Shown piece after piece: positions 19,441 to 32,290 of a DNA stretch of 64,000 nucleotides. The stretch's first letter is position 1; every line of letters begins with the position of its first letter. The notes beneath the pieces were generated by a model. That model was not told where the DNA came from, searched no databases, and saw only the letters and a list, made by a program, of their open reading frames with translations. A program made the position numbers and the translations under genes. The DNA is from Hypomesus transpacificus (Eukaryota > Chordata > Actinopteri > Osmeriformes > Osmeridae). The stretch covers positions 9,635,059-9,699,058 of the forward strand of contig NC_061072.1 in the NCBI RefSeq assembly GCF_021917145.1. Direction: 5' to 3'.

Positions 19441-22400
19441 TTACAGTCCCAGTAACTTTTCCGTCAGCTCGCGCAGTTTGTTTTTCTGAATCTGAGCCAA
19501 TGAGACAGAAGAGAAAACAGGGTTAGAATGTGGAGTGATTAATGTCAGGATTGGTTTACCTAATCAACCAGACAGCAGTTATGTTTCTGTGACTGTGTAC
19601 AACAGTTCAGCAGAAGTACGTTTGTGTGCAGACTGGTTAATAGTTCACTTTCCTCCTGTCCAGGGACATTCAGTCAACCTCAAGTTCAAAACTGTCCTCT
19701 AAGGAACACTGAGGATGTGCGTCTTGTGCCTAAGCATATCTTTGAACAAGTGTAGCTTAAAACGTACCTTTCCTGAAACAGTGAGGGGGTAGCTCTTTAC
19801 AAATGTCACGTAGCGTGGGACCTTGAAATGAGAAATCTGAACAGAGAAAGACAAACAACAGGTCTGCTGTTATACAATCACCATGATATGGTGCTGATAT
19901 CGTGCTCTCCATATTCCTGTGGCATTACAAGGTACATGACAATAAATCAATAGTCTTACTTTGCCCTTGCAGTAAGCTTTGATCTCCTCTGCACTGCAGT
20001 CCTGTCCTTCCTTCAGCTTGATACAGGCACACAACTCCTCTCCCATACGTTCATCCTTTACTCCAACAACCTGAGAGAGATATTGACCTAATTCTTAACA
20101 GGTGTGTGCCATGTAGCCACAGATTTGAGCCCAGATACATATGCTTCATGCGGACATTCATGCTGACATTCTTTAGTTATTCCTGCGATGCCTTCAGTTG
20201 TATCTTTGTATTACTTTATTCTTGCATTTATTGTCTCGCTGTGCTTTTTAATAATTATTATGTCCACTGTAGTGCCCTGTCTGCAGTGTTGAATGTATCT
20301 CTGTTTTTAAGCTCCTGGTGTAGAACAAATTCCCCTCGAGTCAATATATGTTTTCATTCATTCACAGGTCTACACACAGACTGAAGATGTACCTGTGCCT
20401 CATGGACCTTCGGGTGGGTGTGCAGGAACTGCTCAACTTCCGCGGGGTAGATATTCTCCCCTCCCCGGATGATCATGTCTTTGATTCGGCCCTCGATGCG
20501 GCAATAGCCGTAGCCGTCAAGGCTAGCAATGTCTCTGTGACACAGACAAAACTAGTAAAAATGTCAGTATGTGCACTACCGCAAGTGTCATCATAAAATG
20601 AGGGGAAATTCATGGGGGGTGATTTGATATAGACGTAGAAAGCTTTAAGCATTGCCACTGTCTGATGTGATGTTGTGTACTGTACCACATTATCTACTCA
20701 CCCAGTCATGTACCAACGGTCCTTGGTGATGCACTCGTTCGTTTTAACGACATCATCCCAGTAGTCCAGCATGACACAATAGCCTCTAATCATCAGCTCT
20801 CCTTGGTTCCCCAGAGGCACGATCTGTCGAGTTGTAGGGTCTACTACTTTGGCCTACAAAGGCAGAGATCAATCAGTTGAGAGGAACCATGCTGTGCCTT
20901 TCCAATGTCAATAATTAATGTTTAAGAAATACCTCGATGTGGCTAGTGATGCATCCAACAGTCTCAGTCTTCCTTTCCATGTTGTCTATTGGGAACCCAC
21001 AGAATGTTACTGGGCTATTTTCAGTAGTTCCATAGCCAATCTAAAAGTATAGAAAAAAAACACATTGTATGAGCCTTGACTATCATCATAACAATGCATC
21101 CCTAAACATTTGCAAAGTTTAAATAAACAGATGGGATCAGATGGCTGAGCGGTTAGGGAATCGGGCTAGTAATCAGAAGGTTGCCGGTTCTATTTCTGGC
21201 CGTGCCAAATTATGTTGTGTCTTTGGGCAAGGCACTTTACCCTACTTGCCTCGGGGAGAATGTCCCTGTACTTACTGTAAGTTGCTCTGGATAAGAGCAT
21301 CTGCTAAATGACTCAATGTAAATGTAGATGTAATCTCATTGGAGGTCACTGACAACGCATGGAGAAGAATATCTGTCAAATCGCTCCATGTCAGAGCTGG
21401 ACTCTAGCTTGTCTTCACACAACCTACCCATCTGAATCAGCAGGTGCGAGAACAAACCTGGGCCTGGGAGCTCAGTGAGGTATGTGGTGCCCTTCTGACA
21501 ACTGGCACACCTGAGGGACGATGCCTTCCCACTGAGTGTGTTCACGTCTGTGGCTTACTGTAACATTGGGGCTCTTTACAAGCTCTCAAAAAAAAAAATG
21601 CTGATGGCGAATGTACTTCAAGCGGCTTGGTTACTCCTCTCACAAGGCTTATGAAAAACCTTGTGATGTACTTGGAGCTGTTTAACGGAGGACACTTGGC
21701 AGCTGGACAAAGAACCAGAAGACTCCTCTGTTGCCATGAGAACCCCTCTTTTAGAAGAGACATGTCCCTCCCCCTCCCAGGGCCAGTGTGCAGGTGTGGA
21801 GAAGGGTCATAAAGTCATGACTGGCACAAAGGGACATCGCAGGAAAACTAGGAAAAAGACATTCCCAATAAAACGTTAAATTTGTTGAGTAAACTCGAGA
21901 TTCCGACTATCCTGAGAGTATCTATCAGACTCATAAACGCATCCATCTAAGGCCAAGGCGTCCAAGGACCTGAGCCAATCAGTGGTGAATTAGACTCTCT
22001 CGCTCTCACCATCTCTCTCTTGCTCCTATAGTCTGCTTCACATGCATTATTTGAACACGACAGATTACGCTTTGGTCTCACGAACACCTGGTTAGTTGAC
22101 ACCCTCCAATAGACACACGTCACTCCTGAATGTGACAGAATGTGAAATATGTGGCTTACTTACGACAATCCCATCTGCTGAAACTAAATTCAGCCACACC
22201 TAGCTAGCTCGCCACCACTAAAGAAAAGAGTAGTCACAGACGATTACGTAAAAGCTTTGCTTATTTCAAAAGAAAGGAAAATATGTGAGCAGATATGAAC
22301 TTATGCATTTGAACTCTTTTGGAGGAAAAGGAGAGTAGTGTCCAATTGTTGTGACTTGAAGAGAAGTCTCACCACTTGCCAAGCATCTGGGGACCATTAT

Positions 22401-25400
22401 GCGTTATAAAACAACCGCACAGGAGTGGCTCCATTGCCTTCAACCACAGACTGAAATACAATCACCATCTTAACCTCTTAGGGCCTGAATGAAGTCTACA
22501 CACAGGTGCATTTTCAGAAATAACTCCAATGATGATTGGAAGCCAGGATCACATTCACCTTCTACAATATTGGATGTATTATTATTTCAAAACAAGAGAC
22601 TCCAAGATAGAGTTGGTACTTGATTAAGGATACAAAATGACCAAGTTTGTTTTCAAAAAAGCAACATTGACTCCATTCATTAAGTGATTTAAGCTTAAAA
22701 TGAAATTCCCAAAAGTATTTATCATAAAAGTTCTTTTAAGTGTTATAAATGTTGTTTGAAGCCAGTGTACAGATGGGCATTCCAGCCTGTCCTCCTTGCA
22801 CAGGGTTAACCTCTACCCTGACACTTGACTTCCTCTTGCAGACCTTTCCACGTAACACCATGGCGAGTCCTCCGTTTTTTCCCCTCAAATAAATGTTATA
22901 AATAGTGCTGTGTTCCGTTGACTGCCTTCCTCCTCTCAAAGCCCAAAGTGAATCTCTCTGCACTGCCCACCTTTTCTCTCAGTCATACACTCTCCCCCTC
23001 TCTCGAACACACCTCTCCTCTTCCCTCTCCGAAACTTCTCCAAGTTTCTTTTCCTCTCAAGCCACCTTTTGCAAGGAGCATTTGACCAGGATTTGCAGAG
23101 AGGCTCTCAGGAAACAGAAGACCAAGCTACAGAAGTCGTCTAGACCAGAGGTGTCAGTATGTGGTGTGTGAACTTCCTGTTGGTGTGGACCTGTCTCCTG
23201 GTCCTGCACTCTGCGGTATGGGGTGCTCCGAGCCAGTGCCCCAGCCAGTGCCACTGCCATGGGGACCTGCAGCACGTCATCTGTGATAACGTAGGGCTGA
23301 AGAAGATCCCACGGGTGACCGAGGCCACTCGTCTGCTGAACCTCCAGAGGAACAACCTGGGTAGCCTTCCCATGGGCTCCTTCAATGACATGAAGGGGCT
23401 CATCTCCCTGCACCTGCAGCACTGCCAGATCCGAGAGATCGGTGGCCAGGCCTTCAAAGGGCTCAAGAAGCTCATCTACCTCTACCTGTCCAACAATGAG
23501 ATCAGCAACATCAAGCCAGGTGCCTTTGAGGACCTCGGTGAGCTCACCTATCTCTACCTGGACGGCAACCGCATCAGTGACCTGCCCAAGGGCATCTTCT
23601 CACCCATGATAAACCTCTTCATTCTGCAACTGAACGACAACAAGTTACGTGACCTGCGTCCGGGGACTTTCACCGGAGCCAAGGATCTGCGCTGGCTGCA
23701 TATGAGCGGGAACGAGCTGAGCTCGCTGCAGCCAGGCTCTCTGGACGATGTGGAGAACCTGGCCATCCTGCACCTGGACGGGAACAGGCTGTCCACGTAC
23801 CCCTCTGCAGCCATGAGCAAGCTCCGAGTGGTGGAAGAGCTCACCCTGGCTAGGAACCCCCTCCGCAACATCCCCGACAATGCCTTCCAGAGCTTTGGAC
23901 GCTACATGGAGAAGTTGCATCTGGACAACATGGGCTTGGAGAAGGTGAGTCTCTGATTAAATCGGATGGTTCAATCGGAGGGTTGAACATTTCGGATTGC
24001 AAAGAGCCCCCTGGGTTGTGATTACATGAGACGGCACTGGGCAATAGACTGATGTGGTCAACATAAAGTGAGAGCGATGTTTGTAAGTGTTGCTTTTCCA
24101 GTGTTATATTTATTTTCTTCCATCAGCTAAGGATAATAACCTTTCATTTGACTGCACAAACATCTCATTAAGAGCAGCGCTACATCAAATGCACACTGAA
24201 CACATAAAACCTCTAGACTTGTATACTTTTCCTAATATTTCTGGCCATCCTATGAAAAGGAGGGGGTAGTTTGTTTATTTTGGTTCTGGCTAGCTCATCT
24301 TGACCATATTTCATCAGCTTATTTAAATGCAAGGCTAGTCAACTCCCCCTAGAGCCAACAGTCATTTCCCTGCTCTCCTAGTTGTGTTCCTGTAGCCTGA
24401 GGACTTCTCCTAACAGGAAGCTTTATGGGAGATTTGGATCATTCATCATATGAAGGCTGACCATGTAGCTTTAGGAAAGGCAGAATACTGAGGCCATCAT
24501 CTGTTTTGCTGTGGTTTGCTGTTGCTCCCCATCTGTCTCACTGTAATGAGACCCTTATGGTGAATGTATCTACCATTGGTTGCATATGGGAAGTAAGCAG
24601 GTCACATGTGCTCTCCAGCAGGGTTCAGGATGCACATGTGGTCACCCAGCAGGATGTCTCTCTCTCTCTCTGTCTCTCTGTGTCTCTCTGTCTCTGTCTC
24701 TCTGTGTCTGCCAATCTGTTAACAAAACAATCCTGAGCTTTAAGCCTGAATTATTTTATCTCTGTTTGAGCGCTTGATGAATGTCAAGGTCTAAACACCA
24801 TTTTGCATAGCCAATATACTGAAAGTGCAATTGCATGTAAGGTGATCAAACATAGCAGGGGTTGATGCACCGTCTGTAACGGAAGAACACGTTGACTATA
24901 AATCATCGTCATTCTTTGTGGTTCAGGTCAATATATGGAGGTGGCTGAACATTTATCAGAGAAGCATGCTCTTTGCTTCAGTCCAGTCACAGTGAAGCGA
25001 CTATGCTACCTCGCTCCACAACAGACCTTTCCAGACTCAAGGTTTAGTCAACAAGTTAAAACAACATGTGAGTGTACCTGGGCTTGAGAAGGAGACCAGT
25101 GATATAATAACAACAAACCTCTCTGGCTGTGAGTGTGTGAGAGCAAGACGAAGCAGCGGGAGATGGGGAGTCAGATATAAAGTAGGGGGGGGGGGGGGGG
25201 GGGGGGGGTATACGAATGTAGGTATTTATAGTGTGTTTTTGTTTGCTGGCTCACATCCAAGCATGTCCCAACCTAATTATTACACAAGTGTTATTTTCAG
25301 CTCCGAGGGTCCTGTAAACAGGTCAGGAGGGGTTAGGAGACAGGAGCCAGGGTGTTCCATAGCCCCATGAAGTGAGGTATTTTTAGCTGGCCATCGCCCC

Positions 25401-28400
25401 AAGTGAATGGACAATTGGGCCCTTTGCGAGCCTTGCTGGCAAAGGAGCGGCTTGAAGAGGGAGACGAAAGGAAGAGAGAGCAAAAACAACCTGGCCCCGC
25501 TGGAAGTCATCCATCTTCCATTGCTGCAAATTACAAGCCTCCACTTCTGCACTCTCATCCCTCCGCAGTGGAAATTTCCAAAAAGGAGCTTCAACAACCC
25601 AATATCTTCTAGACTTACATAAGAAGCCCTCAGAGCCCACCCCCTTAGTCATGCCTGCCTCCAGACTTGCCCCTCGTCTTTCTCTAGTAAGAGGCAAAAC
25701 TCGACACAGAGATGATCAGTTCACCTGGCACCTCCGTGGCGTTTTTAGCAGCCTCGCAGATGCATATGAAATTGACCAGGTACGAACACAGGCTTTTTAT
25801 GTCAGAGTAATTCTGGAGCAAAGGGAGAGATTCCCTGGACTGTGTTACACAAACTGTCCCCTGATCAATGTATAGTAGCATTAGATCTAATCCCAATTTA
25901 AAAAATTGAGGAAATCTTAACAGAGGCACAATGCATGCACAGTATCAAACAAAAATGCGCAGGCGCAACTGCATTGGTTAGCAGATATTTGATGATAGTT
26001 AACCTATGAAAAACTCCTGCTTTCTGCATCTCTTCCCCTAGTTCTCTGAGGGTGCTTTCACCGGAGTGACAGCCATCAAATCTCTGCACCTGGACAACAA
26101 CAAGCTCAAGAATCTCCCTAAAAGCCTGGATTTCGTCACCATCACCAACCTTACTATCTCCAACAACCCCTGGGGCTGCACCTGCCAGCTGGCTCCTCTG
26201 CGCAGGTGAGCACTGCCCCTGTAGCACATCAACTGCCACTATGTGTTCCCCTATACTCCTGTATTATAGACTACTGTAATTCTCCTTCTTTACAGGTGGA
26301 TGGACTCTAGCCGCCAACGCCCTGAGGCACTGTGTGCCTCTCCTTCTCACCAAAGAGGCAAGCAAATTCGAGACAGCTCTGCCTTTAGCAGCTGCAAAGT
26401 CAAGACAAAGAGAGACAAGAAGGGGACACGCCATTAAACAGGAGATCTGACCTAGGAGGGGTAAATAAACGTAATTATATCCAGACGAAATTTGATTTTG
26501 ACACTTCTGCTGCTTCTCCTCACTCCCTCTTCCTTTTAACAGAACTCTCTATCCTTCCCATTGCCGACTGGTTTTCTCCATCTTCCCCCTGGGGTCCTGT
26601 TTCGTCCTTTCTGCTACAGTACGTCCTGGTCATAGGGTGTCCATAATATGGCAAACTGTGATTTGGTTGCTGGTTTTGTCTTTCTGCAGGAGATGCTATG
26701 GGATGCCTGTCCAGGTGACAGGACACTGCGGTGCAAGCAGAGAAAGACAGCAATGCTAACTGCTATTTCAAGACGGTCCATCTAATCACTTGCCAAATAC
26801 GATGCATGCATAAACACACACACAAATAACAGCACATATACTGTATATATAGATATATATACACACATATGTATGTATATAAAAACATTAGGCATTAATT
26901 CCAACAAAATATATTTTATCAATAAAAACACACACAATTTTCTTATCTCTCCACAGCTGAGAAATGTGTCAAGTTTGCGACAATCAACACACCTCTTTCA
27001 TTGCTGTGTCAATTTTACACCCTCAACTCTCAGGACCCAACAATATGCTGCCATGACAACAACCCCCCCCCCCCCCCCAACCCACACACAAACCTAATAT
27101 GGAATCTTTCACAGGGCTCCCTTTATTTATTGTGGGTCATTTCACTCCTTGTCGTGTCTCACATTGCCAATGGGATTTCTGAGAGACCGTGTGAAAACAT
27201 CTTGAAAGAAACGTGACTGTAAAGGTGACTGAGACATACCTTGACTTGACCTGACCTTAACTTCACAAACTCTGTCCAAAGATAAACACCTCACATCGCA
27301 GGCGGCTGAGGACTGAGACTGAAGACATTGAAACTTTGCAAATGTGAGCATTATTGATAGGTCAACATTAATATGAGACTTTCTTTCCAGTTATATATAT
27401 CTGTTTCAATATAGTTTTTGATATGTGTTTAACCTGCCCCAGTATTCCAAAGGGACTTGTGGGAAACACTTAACACAACCACATGGGGATTGGACATTAT
27501 GGCACAGTTTTTTTTATCATGATTAGCTGAAAAATGGTTTATTAGGATCTTTGCCTTTTTTAATATCCCTTGATAAAGCAATGATTTGTTTCTCAATGTA
27601 TTGTAAAAATGTTATTATATTTCTGATTTCCTGATTTTGGGGAATACCAAGAACCACATGAAAGAGTAACTTTCAAATCTATGGATTACCTATTATAATT
27701 TAACAGTTCCCAAACTTTGGGACCGTCCATAATGCTCTTACATTTAAAGATGGCTCTTATACTAAACTCGACTTTTGGGAGTGATTCTCACCTCCAATAA
27801 ACAAAACCAAAAAAAAAGCAGTCGACTTGTTCTGTCTTGCAATGTGAGGGAAAATTTCTTTCCAAAATACAGAACCCGGGCAGCAAGATTTTCTGGATAC
27901 AATGTGGTGTGTGAGTTTAATGTTTAACTGTTTGGATGTTTACAATCTTAGCAGACTTCCCATAAATTGGTCACAGACCGAGCAACTCTAAGAGAATTTC
28001 CTCCCTAGATGTACCTCCTCCCAGGGCCTGGGTAAACAAGCAGTCTGCACCAGGATCTTACCCTGTGAGATACCCTGAGAACAAGGATCGTCTTTATGCT
28101 TGGAACAAGGATCTGCGAGGATGTTCTTCTTCACCCTCTACTAATCACATTCATGATATCAATAGTAATGAGCCAATTATATTCATAGTTTCAGTGGCAA
28201 TTTTAGGACAGTTTTTCCTGCCAACTTCATTATGTACATTTTCAATGACTTACTGTTAAATGCTTGATGCCCATAGTAGAGATGACCTTCTTTGCAACTT
28301 CAGGGGGGCATGGAGAACCAGCCACAATGCCTGTAATGCATAATCAACCCATGACATTAGTTACTCATCACAATCCAGGATTCCAAATGGTCTTGCACAG

Positions 28401-31400
28401 TACCCAAAGTTGAATCAAAATGAAGTGAAATAGTCTCTTACCTGCCTCCACCGAAGACAAGTCATACTTGGCCAAGTGAGGGTTTCCCAGCATGTCAATA
28501 TACATGGTAGGGGTGCCATATACAAAAGTACACCTGAAAGGAACACAAAACAATATATATCAACAATAGTACTGTGATAACACATACTAAGCATCTGTAC
28601 TAAGCATAAAATTGCTTAAAGGCTTTTGTAGTGACTGCATCGATACTGGTTGAACTACCTTTCGCTCTCCATCGCTACCAGATTGGCGTGCCCGTCGTAC
28701 CCAGGGGAGGGGAAGATGATGGTGGCACCATGCACGGCCATGCACATGCCACCGCCCACGGACCCAAAGCAGTGAAACAAGGGCACTGGTAGGCAGACTC
28801 GCACGTCAGGCTGAGGAAGGTCCAGAGAGATCAGGGAGACGGAACGAAAACATGGAATGTTCAGGAAACACAGGGTAACACATATCTATTTGCACACAGT
28901 GAACACACATCTATCTGCCTACGTGGCTTGCTCACCCTCCAATCGTAGCCCACGCGTCTGCCGATTATGTAGGCATTGTTGACGATGTTGTGGTGGGACA
29001 GCGTGGCACCTTTCGGGGACCCGGTTGTGCCCTGATAACAGACATCATTGTGAGAGAGTGACGTGTGTCTTTGGTTTTTACAATGAGACAAATGGTTGTC
29101 GAAAATGACTAAGCACAGTGCCAAACAAGATGAACAGAGAATTTTGAGCGGTACCGATGTAAACTGAATGTTGATTGGATCGTCGCTTGAGAGTTTCTTC
29201 TGAAGATCCTGTAGCTGCTGAATATACTGGCTGCTCCCGGCTTGCATCACATCGTTCAAACTAAACATTCCGGGCTGTTGGCTGTCTGTCACAATCACAA
29301 TGCGGAGGTCTGGGAGCCTGAAGGGGAGGATCAGGTATCAAGATTAGGGAAAGGGGCGGTGAATTGATTACTAAAATTACAGTATATTTGACAATGGGGG
29401 TTAGGAGGATGCAGGCTGACAATGTTATACAACCTTCACATACTAATCCTTCATATCATGCATAGCAGTCATACTTAGCACTCTTTATGGCTCCAGGGCT
29501 GGCAGAGTCAATCTCTGGACAGATCTTTCTCAACATTTCACAGTAATTTTGAGTCTTAAACTGGGTTGGGCACAGGATCGCACTGCATCCCACCTATGAG
29601 GCAGAATCATAGAGAGGATTGCCTTACCAACTTCATGGTTGCCTTTATGGATCATGCATGTTATCACAGAAAGGGGCCTATGCAAAACATCAGAAGTGGA
29701 ATGGATTAGCTCAATGTGTACCTTTTGACATGACCCACCTTTCTTAATGCAAACTCCACTTCTTGTACCTGGTACGCTGGATTCACTGATACCTGTAGTG
29801 GTGTAAAAACAGTCAAAGAATAAGAAGAATCTTTATATATTCTATATAAAAAAATCACGCTTCAGTCTCTGAAAAGTCTCTTTTGCCGTGCAATAGGTGC
29901 TCACCAGTATGATACCAGCCTTGGCTGTGGCAAACTGGAATAGCACCCACTCATATATGTTGGGGCCCCATATGCCCATTCTGTCCCCCTTCTTGAGTCC
30001 CATGGCCAGCAGTCCTGCAGCAGCCTGGTCGACCTGAGGATGACGATGGTGGAGCGAAGCACAGACGTCACGTTAGCATAGCTGAGCTTGTCAACAACAT
30101 GTCATTGTCAAAGAAGTTATTCAATTACCTACACGGTCTATTGAAGCTAGTCTTCGACTTTGGAACTATTTATGCATGCAACGTCTTTCTATCCCAAGAG
30201 CTGGACATTTCTATTTTGATACTTGCAAAAGTGTGAGTTGTGTTATAAGAAGTCCATTCAATGCACTCCAAGGTGAAGACCTTGTACCTTGTACATCCTA
30301 AATAATCAGTTAGTACTACCAACAGCTACTGTATTTGTTGGTGCTCAAAGGTTGCAAATGGAAAGGACAACTGATCCATTTTTATCTCACTAAGTTGTAA
30401 ATGTTTAATCCATTCATCTAGTATGAATTGAGTACAGTAAAAACAGACACTGCATCACCATATATTACATCAGACACTTGGATTTTCCCATCTTCTCTGG
30501 ACTTTTTTGTTAATATACAGACCTTGTAACCCACACAGAATATGACAGAACCAATGGGGTATCACAACTCTTACAGTTATAATGTGGGGCCTAGTTCCTC
30601 ACAGTAGTCCAATTTGATGTAGCCCTGATCTGACCACAGAGGAAGTATAGAGACCACTCACATCATGCTGTAACTGTGAAAAAGTCTTCCTGATCCCGCC
30701 CTTTAGGAATACCACGGCTTCTCTGTCCGGACAGCGTTCCACAGTGGCCTGCAGAGCACCAGCTACCGTGCTGGAGAGCAGGGAGGTGGAGGAGGTGCCG
30801 TGAGCATAACTAGTGGTCAGAGACGGAATAGTGGGTGGGCTGTCCACGTGAATTCCGCTAAAAAAAGAAATCGAAAGAGGTTCTTAAATGATGACAGTGC
30901 AGACAGGGTGCACATGTCTTAAAAGCCTGAGAGACTGGATCTTGTCACGAACTGTATGAACAACCTTATAGCAGAGGAGTAGTGGAAGTGAAAGTGTGGG
31001 AAAGCATTGGTTTGATAGTCTAAAATAATACAATGTATTGCCATGTATGGTTGTGGCGCGCCGCGTACAATTCTGGGATATGCGCTGGAAAATTATAGTC
31101 TGAAGGTTTGACTGGGGGGAGGGGTTGAAGAAATAGGGAACTAGCGAAAAAACTTCAGATTGGGTTGAACCTCCTCTTGAAGAAGCAACAGAGAACGGGT
31201 TACACAACACTGTAAAATGAGATTCCTCCAAATATCATATCGATATTTGTATTTTAAAAAATACTGCAACATCTCAGAAAACACCAAAGCTAAATAGCAT
31301 ATTGCATAAGCGACCCCATCACTTTTTTAATCGAGTTAACTTTCTATATACTGGATTTAACCAAATATTCCATTAATATTTAACCAGAACCTTGTTTGGT

Positions 31401-31633
31401 AATTTCAAAGTGTGCACTTGCAGGATGATTCAGTAATGTGATCAGTCAACGCATTATAATTCATTTTTGTATTCTGCATGTCTTGGTTATTTTTTGTTTA
31501 CTCACCAACTACCCTGCGCTGTAAAACAAACAACTTTCCGTGGTCTTGGAAAAACCTGGAAAACCTTCACTTGTGTTGAACAAAATACATTGGACCGCAG
31601 AGATTGTGAACCCAAAAGTATCCGGGACAGCAT
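19441..31633 (-). CDS. acsf2: Acyl-CoA synthetase family member 2, mitochondrial
   Basis: Sixteen exons with agreeing phases: 31633-31506, 30857-30662, 30033-29905, 29792-29739, 29593-29475, 29317-29155, 29031-28936, 28810-28659, 28533-28442, 28330-28254, 21040-20933, 20853-20702, 20534-20393, 20070-19960, 19836-19768 and 19491-19441. Total 1839 bases, 612 residues (human 615). The enzyme activates medium-chain fatty acids to acyl-CoA with ATP in mitochondria. The N-terminus ([17 protein letters not shown]) is basic and serine-rich, like a mitochondrial presequence. Family motifs are [17 protein letters not shown] (P-loop, from about residue 262), [11 protein letters not shown] (about 405), [20 protein letters not shown] and [14 protein letters not shown] (about 488-520), and [12 protein letters not shown] with the likely catalytic lysine near 596. 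Intron 10 is 7.2 kb and contains chad on the other strand, as in mammals. Confidence 0.96.
21133..21332 (+). mobile_element. tRNA-derived SINE, copy A
   Basis: The head GGATCAGATGGCTGAGCGGTTAGGG resembles a leucine-type tRNA A box, and GGTTCTATTTC sits where the B box would be. The tail CTCTGGATAAGAGCATCTGC then TAAATGACTCAATGTAAATG matches the conserved 3' end of UnaL2-type LINEs, whose enzyme would mobilise it. It lies in acsf2 intron 10. Three more copies in the window share the same structure and orientation. Confidence 0.8.
22897..22904 (+). promoter_or_regulatory. TATA box upstream of chad
   Basis: TATAAATA lies 262 bases upstream of the chad start codon. If used, transcription would begin near 22930 and the leader would be about 230 bases without a splice. 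A TATA-driven promoter fits a tissue-restricted cartilage gene. Position and sequence are seen; use is inferred. Confidence 0.5.
23159..26437 (+). CDS. chad: Chondroadherin, small leucine-rich repeat matrix protein
   Basis: Exons 23159-23944, 26042-26205 and 26296-26437 total 1092 bases, 363 residues (human CHAD 359). Chondroadherin is a secreted cartilage matrix protein that binds collagen and integrin alpha2beta1. A signal peptide of about 22 residues ([20 protein letters not shown]) is followed by the N-terminal cysteine cap [20 protein letters not shown]. About ten leucine-rich repeats follow, with pieces such as [31 protein letters not shown] and [16 protein letters not shown]. The C-terminal cap is [16 protein letters not shown] with CASP and SSCK, and the tail is basic ([11 protein letters not shown]), like the human heparin-binding end. 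A poly(A) signal AATAAA lies only 27 bases after the stop (26464). The gene is wholly inside acsf2 intron 10, on the opposite strand. Confidence 0.97.
25185..25208. repeat. Uninterrupted run of 24 G
   Basis: A perfect poly(G) tract in chad intron 1 (also acsf2 intron 10). Length may be unreliable, since such runs are error-prone in sequencing. On the + strand it could form a G-quadruplex. Confidence 0.9.
26438..28253. other. chad 3' flank inside acsf2 intron 10
   Basis: This contains the chad 3' untranslated region, with possible poly(A) signals at 26464, near 26920 and near 27796. A 16-base poly(C) tract lies at 27063-27078 and short TATA-rich microsatellite sequence near 26850. No exon of acsf2 or other coding sequence was recognised. 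The flanking acsf2 exons (28254 and 21040) join in phase without any exon here. Confidence 0.5.
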
Positions 31634-32290
31634 TGTTCAATCTCTCGAAAGCTAAACCACTATAGCCTACATAAAAAAAACTACTGACAACACCAACGTG
31701 AACAATGCATTGTTGAATTGGAAGTCACAAAGTCAGTTCTAGCCAACTAAAAGGAAACTACTGGTTGGAGTAGGAAATCTGAAATACCACCCACTCAACG
31801 ATTACCATAAACAGACAGTTCTGCGCTGTCCATGTATCAATTTTCATCCAGTGTATAGTTGGAAAGTAAATGAACCTTGAACCCATGTCATGATGACCAA
31901 CTAACGACACCTCTCAACTAGGGTGCGCTGCGTGCGCAACTTTTGCCTGTAAAAGTTCACAAGTCGCCCTTAACTTCAATTGTATTATTTATTTAGAACA
32001 AAAATACTAAGACATATGTACTACACAATACTGTACATTTCAGTTTTATAGAGGACAAAGTTGAGCGCACCCACAAAACATATTCCTTTAATAGTTAAGG
32101 GTTTAAATCCAGCACAGGCCAAGAAGAATGTAAATATAGCCTACAGGTGAAAAATGGGTTGGGCATTTGTTCCTCTTAGATTAAAACATAACAAAGACCT
32201 GCTCCTACGGTGGTGGACTTTCTACAGATGACAGTAGTCCTAGGCCAGACAACTGTATGCCTGGGAACAGATGGCTGAATCCTGCCACTG
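31634..32290. other. acsf2 promoter side / tap2t 3' flank
   Basis: The stretch lies between the acsf2 start codon and the tap2t stop codon, both on the minus strand. The left part should hold the tap2t 3' flank's neighbour, the acsf2 promoter and leader, and the right part the tap2t 3' untranslated region. No defined motif or repeat was recognised. Confidence 0.4.

Noticed and set aside
23057-23920. Antisense open frames of 91-121 residues over chad exon 1
   Set aside because: They mirror the GC-rich leucine-rich-repeat coding exon and have no family similarity or splice context.
28861-29298. 145-residue minus-strand open frame taken as a single acsf2 exon
   Set aside because: It spans two exons and the intron between them (29155 donor and 29031 acceptor). 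Splicing gives [10 protein letters not shown], while the unspliced frame breaks this motif.
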